A stretch of DNA of 64,000 nt from Diphasiastrum complanatum (GCA_029204225.1 CM055095.1:56332728-56396727), one strand, 5' to 3'. Counted from the first letter of the stretch, positions 53,211 to 64,000 are shown. Made by a program: numbers and translations. The notes: generated by a model not told the origin, from the letters alone.

Positions 53211-53826
53211 CAAGTACAAGGCCATTGATCTGTGTTTGAATCTTATCCAGTTTTAGCAGGTTTTGGTGCAAAAAGCTAGTATTGGAAGGGCGAGCTGGTA
53301 TCCAGGTTTTGGTGAGAGGATTTGATCCCAAACTTTTTCAGGATCAAAATCTGTACTGTTCACACGTGTGGGCATCTCTGAACCAGCATTTAATAACACA
53401 TATTCATTGGATCATAGAAAATTCATCTGGTGTCAGTTTGATGTAATTTTTGGTGCAAATCCTAGGATAAGCTACCAAGATCATTTGCCATTGATTAATT
53501 TTGAATTTGTTTCATGAAAACTAATTAATCTAGGCTGATTTCAGACCTTCTTAAAGTGGAAACCAGGTCTTGAAAGTACAAAGTGAATGAGAGAGATAGA
53601 GTCAGTTTTTGTCCAAAATTAGCCAAGATTGGCAAGATTTGCTTGAGTGTAGTTTTCATCTCATCTTATCTTCATTCCAGCTTGTGAGGGAGTGATAGAA
53701 CTGTGATTACAAATCCATTTGTTGGATTAGAAATCAACATTTGAGTGAAACATTGCAAGTTAGAAACCTTTGTGAGTTTCAAGTACAAACAAATCTATAT
53801 CTTGTGTGTAGAACCTTGCTAGTAAA

Positions 53827-54031
53827 ATGGGATCAGTGGGAGCCTACCTTCTAGAAGCTAGTGAGAGGTTAAATTCTACCAATTATGCTATTTGGAAAGT
53901 GAGGATGGAGTCACTAATGGTGCTCCAGGATGTTTATGAGTTTCTAATAGATGATGAAGATGAACCTCTAGGTGCACAGGAATTAGTGAGATACAAGAAG
54001 AGGTCTAGGCTTGCACTAAAACTGTATTAAG
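53827..54031 (+). pseudogene. Copia gag, N-terminal part (frameshifted)
   Basis: Starts MGSVGAYLLEASERLNSTNY and continues AIWKVRMESLMVLQDVYEFL, the usual gag opening (L-x-x-x-NY--W--RM---L). It stops at 54028-54030 after 67 codons. The homologous continuation is in another frame from 54032, so a single-base indel near 54020-54031 splits gag. Confidence 0.85.
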
Positions 54032-57000
54032 ATGAATGTAAGCAATGATCTTTTAAGGGAAGTATCATCATGTAAGAGTGCTAAAGAGGCTTGGGAATCT
54101 TTAAAATCTATCTATGAGTCTAGTAAAACTTCGAGGGTTCTCATGCTTAGGAATCAGATTCTACAAAGCATGAAGAGGAGTGATGAGAGTGCACAAGATT
54201 ACGTGCTAAGAATCAAGTCTCTTAATAGGGAGTTAGCTTTCATTGGAGAGAAGATTCAAGATAGTGAGCTTGTTCAGATTGTCCTAAATGGTCTAGGGAG
54301 TGGCTTTACAAATTTGGTCCAAAGCTTTGCAATCCAAGACACTTTGCCTACTATAGAAAAGCTACATAGTGTATTAGTAGCTGAAGAGTGTAGGATGTTG
54401 CATACCAATGCAAGAATGAATGCTATTTCTCTGCAGGATGGTGATGAGAAAGCTAATTTCTCATTCAAAAGCAAGAAGAAGACCAATGGCAAAAAGAAGC
54501 ACTTCAAGGAGACCAAGGAGGAGGATGAGGCTTCAAGCTCAAAGGGCAAGATCAAAGACAAGTCCAAGTACAGATGTTTTTTCTGTGGAAAGAAAAGACA
54601 TTTTGCATCAGAATGTCTCAAGAAGAAGAAGGCACAAGAGAGCAAACAAAGCAACATTGCACATCAGGAGGAAGAGGAGGATGAAGAGTCATCCTTGATG
54701 GTTTCCAAGAAACCACCATCATCCAAGAGCAACACCAATGATTCTTGGTGGATTGATAGTGGGGCAAGTTCCCACATGACATATCAAAAGGACATATTCT
54801 CCACCTTACTTTCTTACAATGACTTACATAGATCAATCTATACTGCAAGTAGTCAAGAATGTAAGATAAGTGGAATAGGAACAATTCCCTTGTATGTGGG
54901 ATCATCCAAAAGGATGAATCTAGATAATGTTCTTTATGTTCTTAAGTTAACCAAAAATTTGCTTAGTGTTGGCCAGTTAATGGATAATGGCCTAGATGTA
55001 CAATTTAAGCATGAAGTTTGTTCCATCCTTAGAAATGATGAATGTATAGCCAAAGGCTTTAAGCAAGGTAGATTGTTTAAGCTTGATGCTAATATTGCAG
55101 TGGAGAGTGCTAACTTGGCAAAGGTGGAACTATCAAAGGTGGAACTGTGGCACAAAAGGTTGGGCCACCCCAACTACAAAGCCATGGAATCTATGGCTAC
55201 AAAGGAGCTTGCAGTTGAACTCCCCAAGCATTTGTCAAAGTGTGGGAAGAGATGTGAAGCATGCAGCCTCTCAAAGGCTCACAAACTACCCTTCTCAAGA
55301 TCTACATCAAGATCAAACTCTCCTCTTGAACTCATCCATTCGGATGTTCATAGTTTTTCACATGAGTCTAATGGTGGTGCCAAGTACTATGTAATCTTCA
55401 TTGATGACTATTCTAGATTTTGGTGGATGTACCTCTTGTCTAGCAAATCAATGGTGTTTGATTCTTTTGTAAAGTTCAAGACTTTGGTAGAAAATCAACT
55501 TAGTACCAAGATTAAGATATTAAGGAGTGATAATGGAGGTGAATATATCTCCAATAAGTTGATTGACTTTTGTAGTTCTAATGGCATAAAGAGAGAGTTG
55601 TCATGTCCATACACCCCTCAACAAAATGGAATGAGTGAGAGAAGAAATAGATCTCTTTGTGAGTGTGCTAAGGCCTTAAGGCTAGATGCTTCTCTATCCA
55701 AACCATTTTGGGGTGAAGCAATAACTTGTGCTAACTATTTGTGCAATAGATTGCCAAACCAAGCCATTGGAGGAATCACACCATTTGAAGCTCTATTTGG
55801 AGAGAAGCCCAATCTCAAAGATCTCAAAGTTTTTGGATCCACTTGCTATGTACACCAATCCTTGGATAAGAGAAGGAAGGATGATGCAACATTCATCAAA
55901 GGCATCTTTGTGGGATATGGTGAGAATAGCAAAGGTTATAGAGTCTTCAATCCCATCACTAGCAAGGTGATAGTGAGTAGGGATGTTATTTTTTATGAAG
56001 GACATGCTTGTGATTTGGATGATAATACTACTAATCATCTTGATGCCAAGGATCATGCTAGGATGGAGGAGGAGCTTCCAAGTGAAGAATAACTTGAGGA
56101 TCCACCTCAAGATGCAAGAACTCCAAGAACTCCAAGAAGATCTACAAGGGCAAGATCCGAGCCATTGAGGCTCACCTATGATGGTCAAGGTGATCAAAGG
56201 GAAGGCTCATCATCTTTCACATCTTACACCTTTCTTACTTCAATGTTAGATGAGCCAGCATGCTATGAAGATGCTTGTAAGTCTAAAAGTTGGATGGATG
56301 CTATGCAAGTTGAGTATGATGCTCATACTTGGGATCTTGTGGATCTTGTGGATCTTCCTCAAGGAAAGAAACCTCTTGATTGCAAGTGGGTGTTTAGATT
56401 GAAGTATAATCAAGATGGATCAATAAGCAAGCATAAAGCTAGGCTTGTTGCCAAAGGTTTTTTACAAACCAAAGGCATTGACTATGATGAGACTTTTGCT
56501 CCTGTGGCTAAGCTTGTTACTATCAGGTTGATCATTAGTCTTGCTACAACCTTCAATTGGGAGCTATTCCAACTTGACTTCACAAATGCATTCCTCAATG
56601 GTTATTTGGAGAAAGAGATCTACATGAGGCAACCCGAGGGCTTCATCAAGGCAAAGCATGAAGGAAAGGTAGTTTTTTTTAAGAAGAGCCTTTATGGGCT
56701 CAAGCAAGCACCTAGAGCATGGTACTCTAGGCTAAACTCTTTTCTCATTTCCAATAATTTTGTAATGAGTGCCTATGATCCATCATTGTATATAAGTTTT
56801 CATGATGGCATGATCATTATTCTTGTTTTGTATGTAGATGACATTATCTTGAGTGGTAATGATCTAGATGGAATTAGAGATGTAAAAATTGCTTTAGCAA
56901 AAGAGTTTAAGATGGTAGATCTCGGCCTATTAAGCTTCATTCTTGGAATAGAGGTTATTAGAGGTGGTGATTTTAGCTTCATTTGTCAATCTAAATATGC

Positions 57001-57847
57001 TACATCCATCCTAGATAGATTTGGAATGAAGAATTGTAAAGGCATTGAGACACCAATGGAGCAACATGTAAAAGCATCTATTGGTTGTGATGAAGCATCC
57101 TTTGAGGACATCACATTATATAGAAGGCTTATTGGCTCCTTGATCTATTTAACTATAACTAGACCCGATCTTAGTTATAGTGTTGGAAAGTTAAGCCAAT
57201 TCATGCAAAGTCCTCTAGTTTCACATAAGAAGATGGCCAAAAGAGTTCTTAGATACATTTCATTCACTAAAAATTTTGGTATTTTGTATAGAGGAACTAA
57301 TCTTGGCTTAAGAGCCTATAGTGACTCGAATTTTGCAGGTGACAAAGTGGATAGAAGATCAACAAGTGCCTTTGCCACCTTTCTATGTGATGGAGTAGTA
57401 TCATGGCTTTCCAAAAAGCAAGATACCATCTCCCTATCTTCCACAGAATCCGAATAGAAGGCCTTGACATCAACATGCAAGGAGGTCTTGTGGCTCAAAA
57501 GGCTATTGGTGGAGCTTCATGTCATGGAGGAGGAGATCCCTATCATCTATTGTGACAACCAATCAGCCCAATCACTTGCAACTAATCCTACATTCCATGC
57601 AAGGAGCAAATACATCGAAATTGCTCATCATTTCGTGAGGGAAAAAGTGCAAGCTAAAGAGATCAAGCTCCAACACGTGCCATCATCAAGTTGCTTGGCT
57701 GATTTGTTTACTAAACCTTTACCTAAAGATTCATTTGTCAAGCTTAGATCTTCAATTGGAGTTATTGATAAAAGCATTGTGATCTCCAAGACTAGATTTG
57801 AGGAGGAGTGTGAAAAATTGCCTATATTGGCAAATCTAGCCATGTAG
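54032..57847 (+). pseudogene. Copia gag-pol polyprotein with two in-frame stops
   Basis: One frame carries, in order: gag helical region; zinc knuckle CFFCGKKRHFASEC (about residues 180-193); protease WWIDSGASSHMTY (about 239); pre-integrase LWHKRLGHPNYKAME; integrase with Asp in LIHSDVHSF (about 434), Asp in LRSDNGGEYIS (about 500) and Glu in NGMSERRNRS (about 535); reverse transcriptase DETFAPVAKLVTIR, QLDFTNAFLNG, LYGLKQAPRAWY and YVDDIILSG; and RNase H YSDSNFAGD, ISLSSTESE and DNQSAQSLATNP. Integrase before RT defines copia. TAA at 56090-56092 (linker after integrase) and TAG at 57455-57457 (in RNase H, after ESE) interrupt the same frame. The final stop, 57845-57847, lies 39 bp inside the 3' LTR. 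All visible catalytic residues remain, so the copy is recently dead. Confidence 0.95.
57800..57808 (+). promoter_or_regulatory. Polypurine tract
   Basis: GAGGAGGAG sits directly before the 3' LTR and primes plus-strand synthesis. It lies within the pol reading frame (codons for FEEE). Confidence 0.85.
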
Positions 57848-58499
57848 AATATTGTACATTTTGTCAATATTGTTTGTTGGTTATTTCAATGGCCAAAGTG
57901 CCACTTGTACATACACACCTAAAGTAAGTTACCACGAGTCAAAAGGAGTGGTTGTGTCTATTTGGTAGTGATTCCTACTTTGTAGGATCTAGACCATGAT
58001 TTATGATGAGACTTGTACCTACCATGCACCTACCAAGCATGACTCTTGGATCTAGGCTAGGGTTTTCACATTAGGGCAAGAAAGTGAAGTCTACTTCCTT
58101 ATTACATGCTGGATTTTCACCTAACTTTGCAAAGGAAGTGTGTTTTACTATGTATTCTCATTCTCCATAGTGAGAAGATAGAAACTTTTTGGAGCCTCAA
58201 GGAGAAACTCGAGTTTCCTCTCATTGTATGGTGATTACTCTATTTTTCCAATGAAACCCAGCTTTGGCACTTTGTAAACACTGTCTACAAGCCGTACTAC
58301 AGCCTTATTTCCACACGTGTGGAGTTGGATTATACTAATTGATCAATGCTTTGATTGTCTCTACTTGTTTCCTATCAAGCTGCTAAACTAGATCTTGTTT
58401 TCTGATGACTAGTTTCTGATAGATTGTTTAACAAGCATACAATCACCTTGTGGATCATTCAAAGATCCATTTATGGTCCTTAGTACTGTACTTTTCACA
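57809..58499 (+). mobile_element. 3' LTR of the full-length Ty1/copia element (691 bp)
   Basis: Collinear, without gaps, with 52508-53198. It carries the last 13 codons of pol at its left end. TTTGG follows at 58500-58504. Confidence 0.96.
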
Positions 58500-58504
58500 T
58501 TTGG

Positions 58505-59303
58505 TTGAAAATTGAGAGAGAGATGACAATTCTTGTCAAGGAAGTCTAATTCTAGTTTTTGGTAGAAGTTTTGGGAGAGAAGCACTTCAACCTTTCATTG
58601 CTGAAGTTTTGTTTCTGTTGTAAATTTTTTTCAAATTCTTCATTTAAAGTTTTATTAAAAAAAAACAACCAAACCTAACCCTACCTACCTACAGCCCTGA
58701 CCTACGCAACCTAACATAACCCTACCCTAACCCTACTTGACTTCTCTCCTCCCTACTCGACTTCTCTCCTGTGAACTCAGTCTTCCAGCTTCAGTATCTA
58801 CACTACTGGTCACCTGTCTGTCTGCGATTATCATAAGGACATGATATTGTCCACCATTGTTTTCTACAATTTGAACGACGGATTCAAGGATTCAAGTCCT
58901 GCTTTGCTCAAAGACTGTTGCACCTGCTTAAGACTAGTATATTGGTCACTGATGTGAGTGTATTTCCTCGAGAACTTCCGATCTGAAGGGCGGAGAGATG
59001 AAAACAGTCCTCCAGTACTGACAAGATATCCAATTAAAACATTGTCGTGATTGTGGACTTTCAACTTCTGAACTGACAGACAAGATTACAAGAAAGATCA
59101 AGATTACGGACCTGAAAGGAAGGTATTGAGCAAATCTCTCAGAATACAGAAAAGGAAAATCGAGAGCTCTACAGAAGAACGCTTAGATGAAGCTCCGCTA
59201 AGATCAGATCAGATGACAATGCCAGTTCAGTGTCACAAAGAGATAATGCAGCACGAGTGTCGTGAGACTAGGCCAAAGCGAGATAGAAAACTCCACGTGG
59301 GGA
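58505..59303. other. Continuation of the older host element and unassigned DNA
   Basis: The first part continues the leader interrupted at 52507. A patch at about 58665-58735 is rich in CCTAACCCTA/CCTACC, resembling interstitial telomere-like sequence but irregular. No gag ORF is seen. Confidence 0.45.
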
Positions 59304-59886
59304 GTACGTGATAGCTAAGACCCGGCAAAATGTTGCAAAGGCTTCAAAAGCCATCTCTGCAAGCTATCAAATCTGAAAGAAAAGATCACGATTCATGAGG
59401 CATGACGACCCTCACTCTTCGCTACCTCTCGCGACTTCGGCTACCCTGACAAAAGAAGCACGAAAGATGATGACCGTGCTTGGAATGGATTATGCTTCTT
59501 GGTTTCCAAGGGAAGGCTCGAACTTGAGACCAAAGAAACTTTGGATGTCAAGCTAACCAATTGAGCCAACTCCCTTGGGTTGGAATGGATTATGACACAA
59601 TACATGCATGTCCAGAAGACCATGTTCTATATAGACGTGAGCATTAAAAAAACTTCAATGTCCAATGTGTAACGCTTCACGTTTTTGAGATGATGTACAC
59701 TCAAATCTGTGGACTTCGTGACGTGTCGGGGTAGCCGAAGTCGCGAGAGGTAGCGAAGAGTGAGGGTGGCCCAGCCGATCGTCGTCATGCCTCATGAATC
59801 GTGATCTTTTCTTTCAGATTTGATGGCTTGCAGAGATGGCTTTTGAAGCCTTTGCAACATTTTGTCGGGTCTTAGCTATCACGTAC
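59304..59886. repeat. Large imperfect inverted repeat (148/163-bp arms, 272-bp loop)
   Basis: The left arm 59304-59451 starts GTACGTGATAGCTAAGACCC and ends CGACTTCGGCTACCCTGACA. The right arm 59724-59886 is its reverse complement with only about three substitutions plus one extra block of about 15 bp (CGATCGGCTGGGCCA on the arm's complement). Arms are about 98% identical outside the gap. The transcript would form a long hairpin. Possible origins are a foldback element, an inverted duplication, or a small-RNA locus. No transposase is linked. Confidence 0.93.
59495..59579 (-). mobile_element. tRNA-like short retroelement (SINE-like) with 15-bp target duplication
   Basis: On the minus strand the 85-bp insert reads CCAAGGGAGTTGGCTCAATT then GGTTAGCTTGACATCC, and later TCAAGTTCGAGCC and TCCCTTGG. 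TGGCTCAATTGG resembles a Pol III A box and AGTTCGAGCC a weak B box. CCAAGGGA and TCCCTTGG can pair like an acceptor stem. The direct repeat TTGGAATGGATTATG flanks it exactly (59480-59494 and 59580-59594), as expected after LINE-mediated insertion. It could instead be a tRNA pseudogene or a tiny MITE. Confidence 0.6.
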
Positions 59887-59924
59887 CGACGTCGGTCACC
59901 TTCTCTATTCGACCGCTCCCGGAC

Positions 59925-60015
59925 GTCGATTGAGACCCTCTCTCTCTAAAAAGTGTCGGTTGAGATCCTCTCTCTCTAAAAAAAAACTTCGGTTGAGATC
60001 CCTCTTACTTGCCCC
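59925..60015. repeat. Three-copy degenerate repeat
   Basis: The unit TCGGTTGAGATCCTCTCTCT followed by CTAAAAA occurs three times (about 59926, 59957 and 59989), with the last copy truncated. Confidence 0.75.
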
Positions 60016-60429
60016 TGTGCCCACGCTGCCAGAATCCTCCGAGCACCCCAACTGATTGCCCAAGTAACCAAGAAAAAAAAAATTGCTATCATTTTTAAGA
60101 TTTCTACGGTTATCTTTCTTCAACGGTCCAATGCTCCAAAGAAACCAAACTTTTCTATAAAGGTCCCTTTCTAAGTTTGTATTTCCCTGTCTTCGTGTAG
60201 CCTTAACTTTTTTCGTTTGACGTCGAAATTCAGGGATGTAAAAACGAAAATTGTTCAGTTTTCGTCATCACTTGTTTTATCATTATTTTTTTTTAAAATA
60301 ACCCCTTTTGTTTTCTCAAGATATTCGCATTTTACATTTTAGTTCTTTGAATTCTCATAACTTCTCCGTGTGACCTCGGATTACAACACAATAAAAAGCG
60401 AAAGTGATTATTACGTTGAGTTCAATAAA

Positions 60430-61770
60430 ATGGCACCGAGAAAAACAAGTAATACCAAAGAAGTCCCTATCAATGAGAATATGCCTGGAACAGAGGAAAT
60501 ATTAACCAAAGTTTTAACTGCTATACAAGACACTACCGAAGTGAATAAACAAACATGGCAGCAAATGCAAGAAAGTTCGGATCGACGTTGGGAGAAGATG
60601 TTAGAGTTGATGATGTCACGTTTTGAATCTGTGATGGGTACTACTCTACAAAAACAAGATGTTTATCAAGGTCAAAATCCTTCTTCTTTCCTAAAGGCTT
60701 CAATATCTGCAAATCCAGGTCAAGGTAATTATGTTCATCTGGAGACAATACAAAACAACAAAGGAAAACAACAAATATGTGATGATCAACCTATTTGGTT
60801 GCAACCAACTGTTCCAACACCAAACGATTTTCCACTTCAAGCTTCTGGACTTCATCCTGCTGGTGTGGTTGTTCAAGATTCACAACAATGGGTACTACAA
60901 GAGCTCGAGTCATACAACAAATTGCCACCTCATTATCGAAATGCGGTGAATTTTAATACTCATATGAGTATTATGGATCGCGCTCAAAAGAATCAAGGTT
61001 TCAAGAGAGATGGTAACGATTTTAAAGATAAAATTGCCCAACTTCAGTGGAAACACCGATACCATAGAGGTGGAAGAATGGCTACACAAATTGGATAAAT
61101 ATTTCCAATAATTTCCAAGGACTGATCAAGCAAAGATTGCTTATCTTTCACTACACTTTGAAGGTCCGACTTATGTTTGGTGGAAGAAAGTTGAGGTTGA
61201 TCCACATGTTCAACCAGAGATATACAATTGGTTGTAGTTCAAACAGTTGTGTACTAAGATTTTTTTGAATCCATTTCAAGAGAAAATGTTCTTTCAACGT
61301 TGGTGTTTAGTTCAGCAAACGGGCTCAGTCCAAGATTATAATCATGAATTTTGGCAATTGACACTTAAGGTCAAATTGGACGAAAGTGCACATTTACACC
61401 GATATATCCATGGGTTACAACCTCAAATTGGTGCTGATGTGGAAGCAGATAGATGTACAAGTTTGGATTCAACAATGCAATTAACTTTGATCCATGAACA
61501 GAAATACCCTTCAACGACAAGAATGTACCAAAAACAAGGGACAATTGCAATCAACGCATCTTATAATACGTTTGGGGCTCCAAAGTCTCAGTCTAGTACC
61601 AGTCAGTTTTATAAGTCAAACATCTCAACTGGAGTCTTCAAGAATAACAAAAATAACAATAATACCAACAAGGGTACTATTGTGCATTATCCAACAGTTT
61701 AAATTGGCGATAAACTGGGAACCAAAGTTGCTGGGATGGGAACGGTATCTACAATGATAGACAGTCAAAA
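60430..61770 (+). pseudogene. Ty3/gypsy gag, frameshifted
   Basis: Starts at MAPRKTSNTKEVP (60430; an in-frame ATG also lies at 60370). The frame is lost near 61035-61098, and the retrotransposon gag core continues in shifted frames: VEEWLHKLDKYF, AKIAYLSLHFEGPTYVWWKK, FLNPFQEKMFFQRWCLVQQT, GSVQDYNHEFWQLTLKV and LHRYIHGLQPQIG. A stop follows YNWL near 61237. These are the canonical W-x-x-x--F--Q...A---L-G-A--WW and G-V-x-Y---F gag motifs. Confidence 0.85.
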
Positions 61771-62745
61771 GCCAAGACCTGTTCAGAGACTATCAGACGA
61801 CCAAGAGAGGAAACTTAGAGCATTGGGACTTTGCTTTAGATGCCGCGAGAAATATGACAAGGAACATTGGAAGGTTTGTAAATTTTGTAAACAAGAGATT
61901 CGATTAACGGCTATGAGCGGAAACCCCAATGAGGAAAATCAATCAGGCAAAGAGGAAGTTGAAAATTTATTGAGTGAAGATGACATTCAAATGCTGCAAG
62001 AACACCAGTGTGACTCGATTGATGATGAAGAGTTGCAGATTGATAACGATGACAGAAATGCGTCGATAGGAAGGACATGGATGCATCACTCATGTTCATG
62101 TCCTTAAACGCATTTAATGGTTCTCATTCTGCTAGGACTTTTCGTATTAAAGCAAAAATTAATTGTAGAGAGATTTATATTTTAGTTGATAGTGGAAGTA
62201 CGCATAACTTTTTCAATAGTCGTTCAATCAGGAGTTGTAATATAGCTACCGTGAAGATTCTAAAGCCATTAAGAGTACAGATTGCTGATGGAAATTTCTT
62301 TAATTGCGATAGAATCACAACCGAATCCAAGATTTAAATGGAAAACTACGAGTTTAAATCAAACTTCCATGTGGTCGACATGGGTCCTATCGATATGATA
62401 CTTGGTGTCGAGTGGTTACAAACGTTGGGCGATGTTACCTTTAATATTGAGCAGGGAACAATGCATTTTATACAGTCAGGGAAAATTTTTGAAATTGATA
62501 GCTGCAGGAAAGAAGAATCAGGTTCCTATTTACGCCTAATTACTAACGCACAAGCTCGACGCATATCTTGAAAGCATGAAGATATGTTCCTGTTGAAACT
62601 GGAAATGAATGAAAATAAAATTAAAGAAGTCAATGCAAAGCCTATGAACACAAAGATATAAGTTTTAGACAAGTATAAGGATGTGTTTCCAAACACATTA
62701 CCAAAAGGGGATCCTCCAACTAGATTCGTGGACCCGAATCAGTAA
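61736..62745 (+). pseudogene. Ty3/gypsy zinc finger and protease
   Basis: RKLRALGLCFRCREKYDKEH and WKVCKFCK (about 61810-61890) form the Cys/His finger at the end of gag. After one frame change, REIYILVDSGSTHNFFNSRS (about 62168-62227) is the aspartic protease site, followed by VVDMGPIDMILGVEWLQTLG. Stops occur at 62335-62337 and after QARRIS. VLDKYKDVFPNTLPKGDPP (62665-62720) is the usual linker before reverse transcriptase. Confidence 0.85.
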
Positions 62746-64000
62746 AGCCTCCAAGCTGAAGCTGTAAGTGGGTCTACAGGACCAAATACAAATACAAATG
62801 AGTGATACAGGCAAATCCTTAGAGGAGTATATATCTGTCCTCCAAGATGCAGAGGAGAATTACATGTCCACAAAACAAGATCAAGTCTCACAAGGGTTAT
62901 GTTGCATGATAGAAAAATGTATACTGAATCCCCTCATTTCTTTGGAAAATGACTGGAAGTCTGTCATCTTGGATGAGTATACTAAAGATGTAGTTGTGAC
63001 ACAAATTCTGAAAAGCTTATAGAATCCCAAAGTGGGAGAACAATCTCGTCACCAACTTAAAGACGGAATTTTGGTATATGACAATAAAAGAATAGTCCTA
63101 GTGCCAAATTCAACGTTGTTACCTCATATTTTTTATGAACTACATTCGTCTCCTAGTGCTGGTCATTTGGGAATACTAAAGACCTATCAAAAAGTTAAAA
63201 GTCTTTTCAAATGGCAAGGAATGAAGCAAGATATCTACAAGTTGATTAGGGAATGCACCTCCTGCTAGATCCATAAATCAGAACATGTGAAGAAACCTGA
63301 GTTGTTACAACCACTATCGGTTCCTTCTCAACGATGGAAAAATATCAGCATGGATTTCACCCCATCCCTTCCAACAACATTGGGAGGATTCAATAGAATT
63401 TATGTGGTAGTGGACCGGTTGACGAAATATGTCCATTTCATTCCCTACAAGACTACTTATGGTGCAGCACAGGTGGCACAACTATTTCTTAAAAATATTT
63501 TTAAATTGCATGGACTACCAAAGGAAATAGTGTGTGGCAGAGATCCAAAATTTGCTAAACAATTTTGGAAGGAGATGATGGAAAAATTAAAGACCAAACT
63601 ATGTTTGAGCACTGCATTTCACCCAGAGACTGATGGACAGACCGAAAGGGTAAATCAATGGTTGGAATGCTACTTAATGCATTTTGTTTGCGACCAACAA
63701 ACAAAATGGATTGATTGGTTGCATTTGGCAGAATTCAGTTACAACTCAACACCCCACATGTCGATTGGAATGACACTTTTATGCATTGTATGGATGTGAA
63801 CCTACAACACCAATTGACATGGAGTTAGCGGACGTAACCGTGGCGGCAGTAGCAGATGAACTGCTGAACATGCAAAACATCCTTAAGGCGAATCAGGATC
63901 ATATGCAAGAAGCTCAACAAAAGATGAAATATTACGCGGACAAACTTCGATCTTTTAGGGAATTCCACGAGAGGGATTATGTGTACTTACGATTACAGCC
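62746..64000 (+). pseudogene. Ty3/gypsy integrase; RT and RNase H missing
   Basis: The linker before RT runs within about 25 bp into sequence normally found after RNase H (LISLENDWKSVILDEYTKDV, QLKDGILVYDN), so RT and RNase H are deleted. The HHCC finger is H...LHSSPSAGHLGILKTYQKVK...ECTSC with a stop right after (63266-63268). The catalytic core has Asp in SMDFTPSLP, Asp in VCGRDPKFA and Glu in HPETDGQTERVNQWLE. The frame shifts again near 63797; the C-terminal part (TPIDMELADVTV, QQKMKYYADKLR, ERDYVYLRLQ) runs off the window. No chromodomain or 3' LTR is visible. Confidence 0.88.

Noticed and set aside
54274-54905. Minus-strand ORFs of 95-127 codons within copia gag
   Set aside because: Reverse shadows of the gag coding strand.
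58665-58735. Interstitial telomere
   Set aside because: Only scattered CCCTAA-like units mixed with CCTACC; no regular plant (CCCTAAA)n array.
59495-59579. Functional tRNA gene
   Set aside because: B box is weak, cloverleaf arms are incomplete and a target duplication flanks it; a retroposed tRNA-like element fits better.

Overview
This window is nuclear DNA from a seed plant, most likely a flowering plant. It holds intron-rich genes of plant families (a plant-type pectinesterase, a TRAPPC1/BET5 subunit, a TLD/OXR protein and fragments resembling LEUNIG and ETO1). It is AT-rich and dense in LTR retrotransposons primed by initiator-Met tRNA, with very long CT and CA microsatellites. I cannot name the species. 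No CRISPR array, operon, organellar gene or rRNA is seen.

Genes. (1) 68-4277, plus: a complete four-exon TRAPPC1/BET5 gene (158 codons). (2) 9524-12252, minus: a complete five-exon secreted pectinesterase (368 codons). (3) 17934-27373, minus: seven in-frame exons (341 codons) of a TLD-domain OXR1-like gene whose N-terminal exon or exons were not found. Its 5-kb intron contains a LINE reverse-transcriptase fragment and an antisense Ty3/gypsy fragment. These exon structures were read by eye from homology, GT/AG sites and matching phase; no transcript supports them here.

Middle region (about 28-48 kb). This is decayed accessory DNA: a hAT transposase relic, several gypsy and copia relics, a LEUNIG-like WD40 fragment with a retained intron and a frameshift, an ETO1/EOL1-like TPR fragment, a few exon-like islands I could not identify, three large CT arrays, an 850-bp CA/TA tract, tandem duplications and a head-to-head pair of LTR-end relics.

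Right region (about 46-64 kb). This is a nest of LTR retrotransposons. The centrepiece is a structurally complete Ty1/copia element (52508-58499) with two 691-bp LTRs, a perfect 5-bp target duplication, a primer site and a purine tract. Its coding region is broken by one frameshift and two in-frame stops. It sits inside the leader of an older copia-type element. Downstream is an imperfect inverted repeat of about 0.58 kb whose loop carries a short tRNA-like insertion with a 15-bp target duplication. The window ends in a Ty3/gypsy element that has lost reverse transcriptase and RNase H but keeps gag, protease and integrase.

I see no convincing new multi-gene system. The most unusual structures are the inverted repeat with the tRNA-like element in its loop, the copia pol frame that runs into its 3' LTR, the gene fragments that kept introns, and the head-to-head LTR relics.
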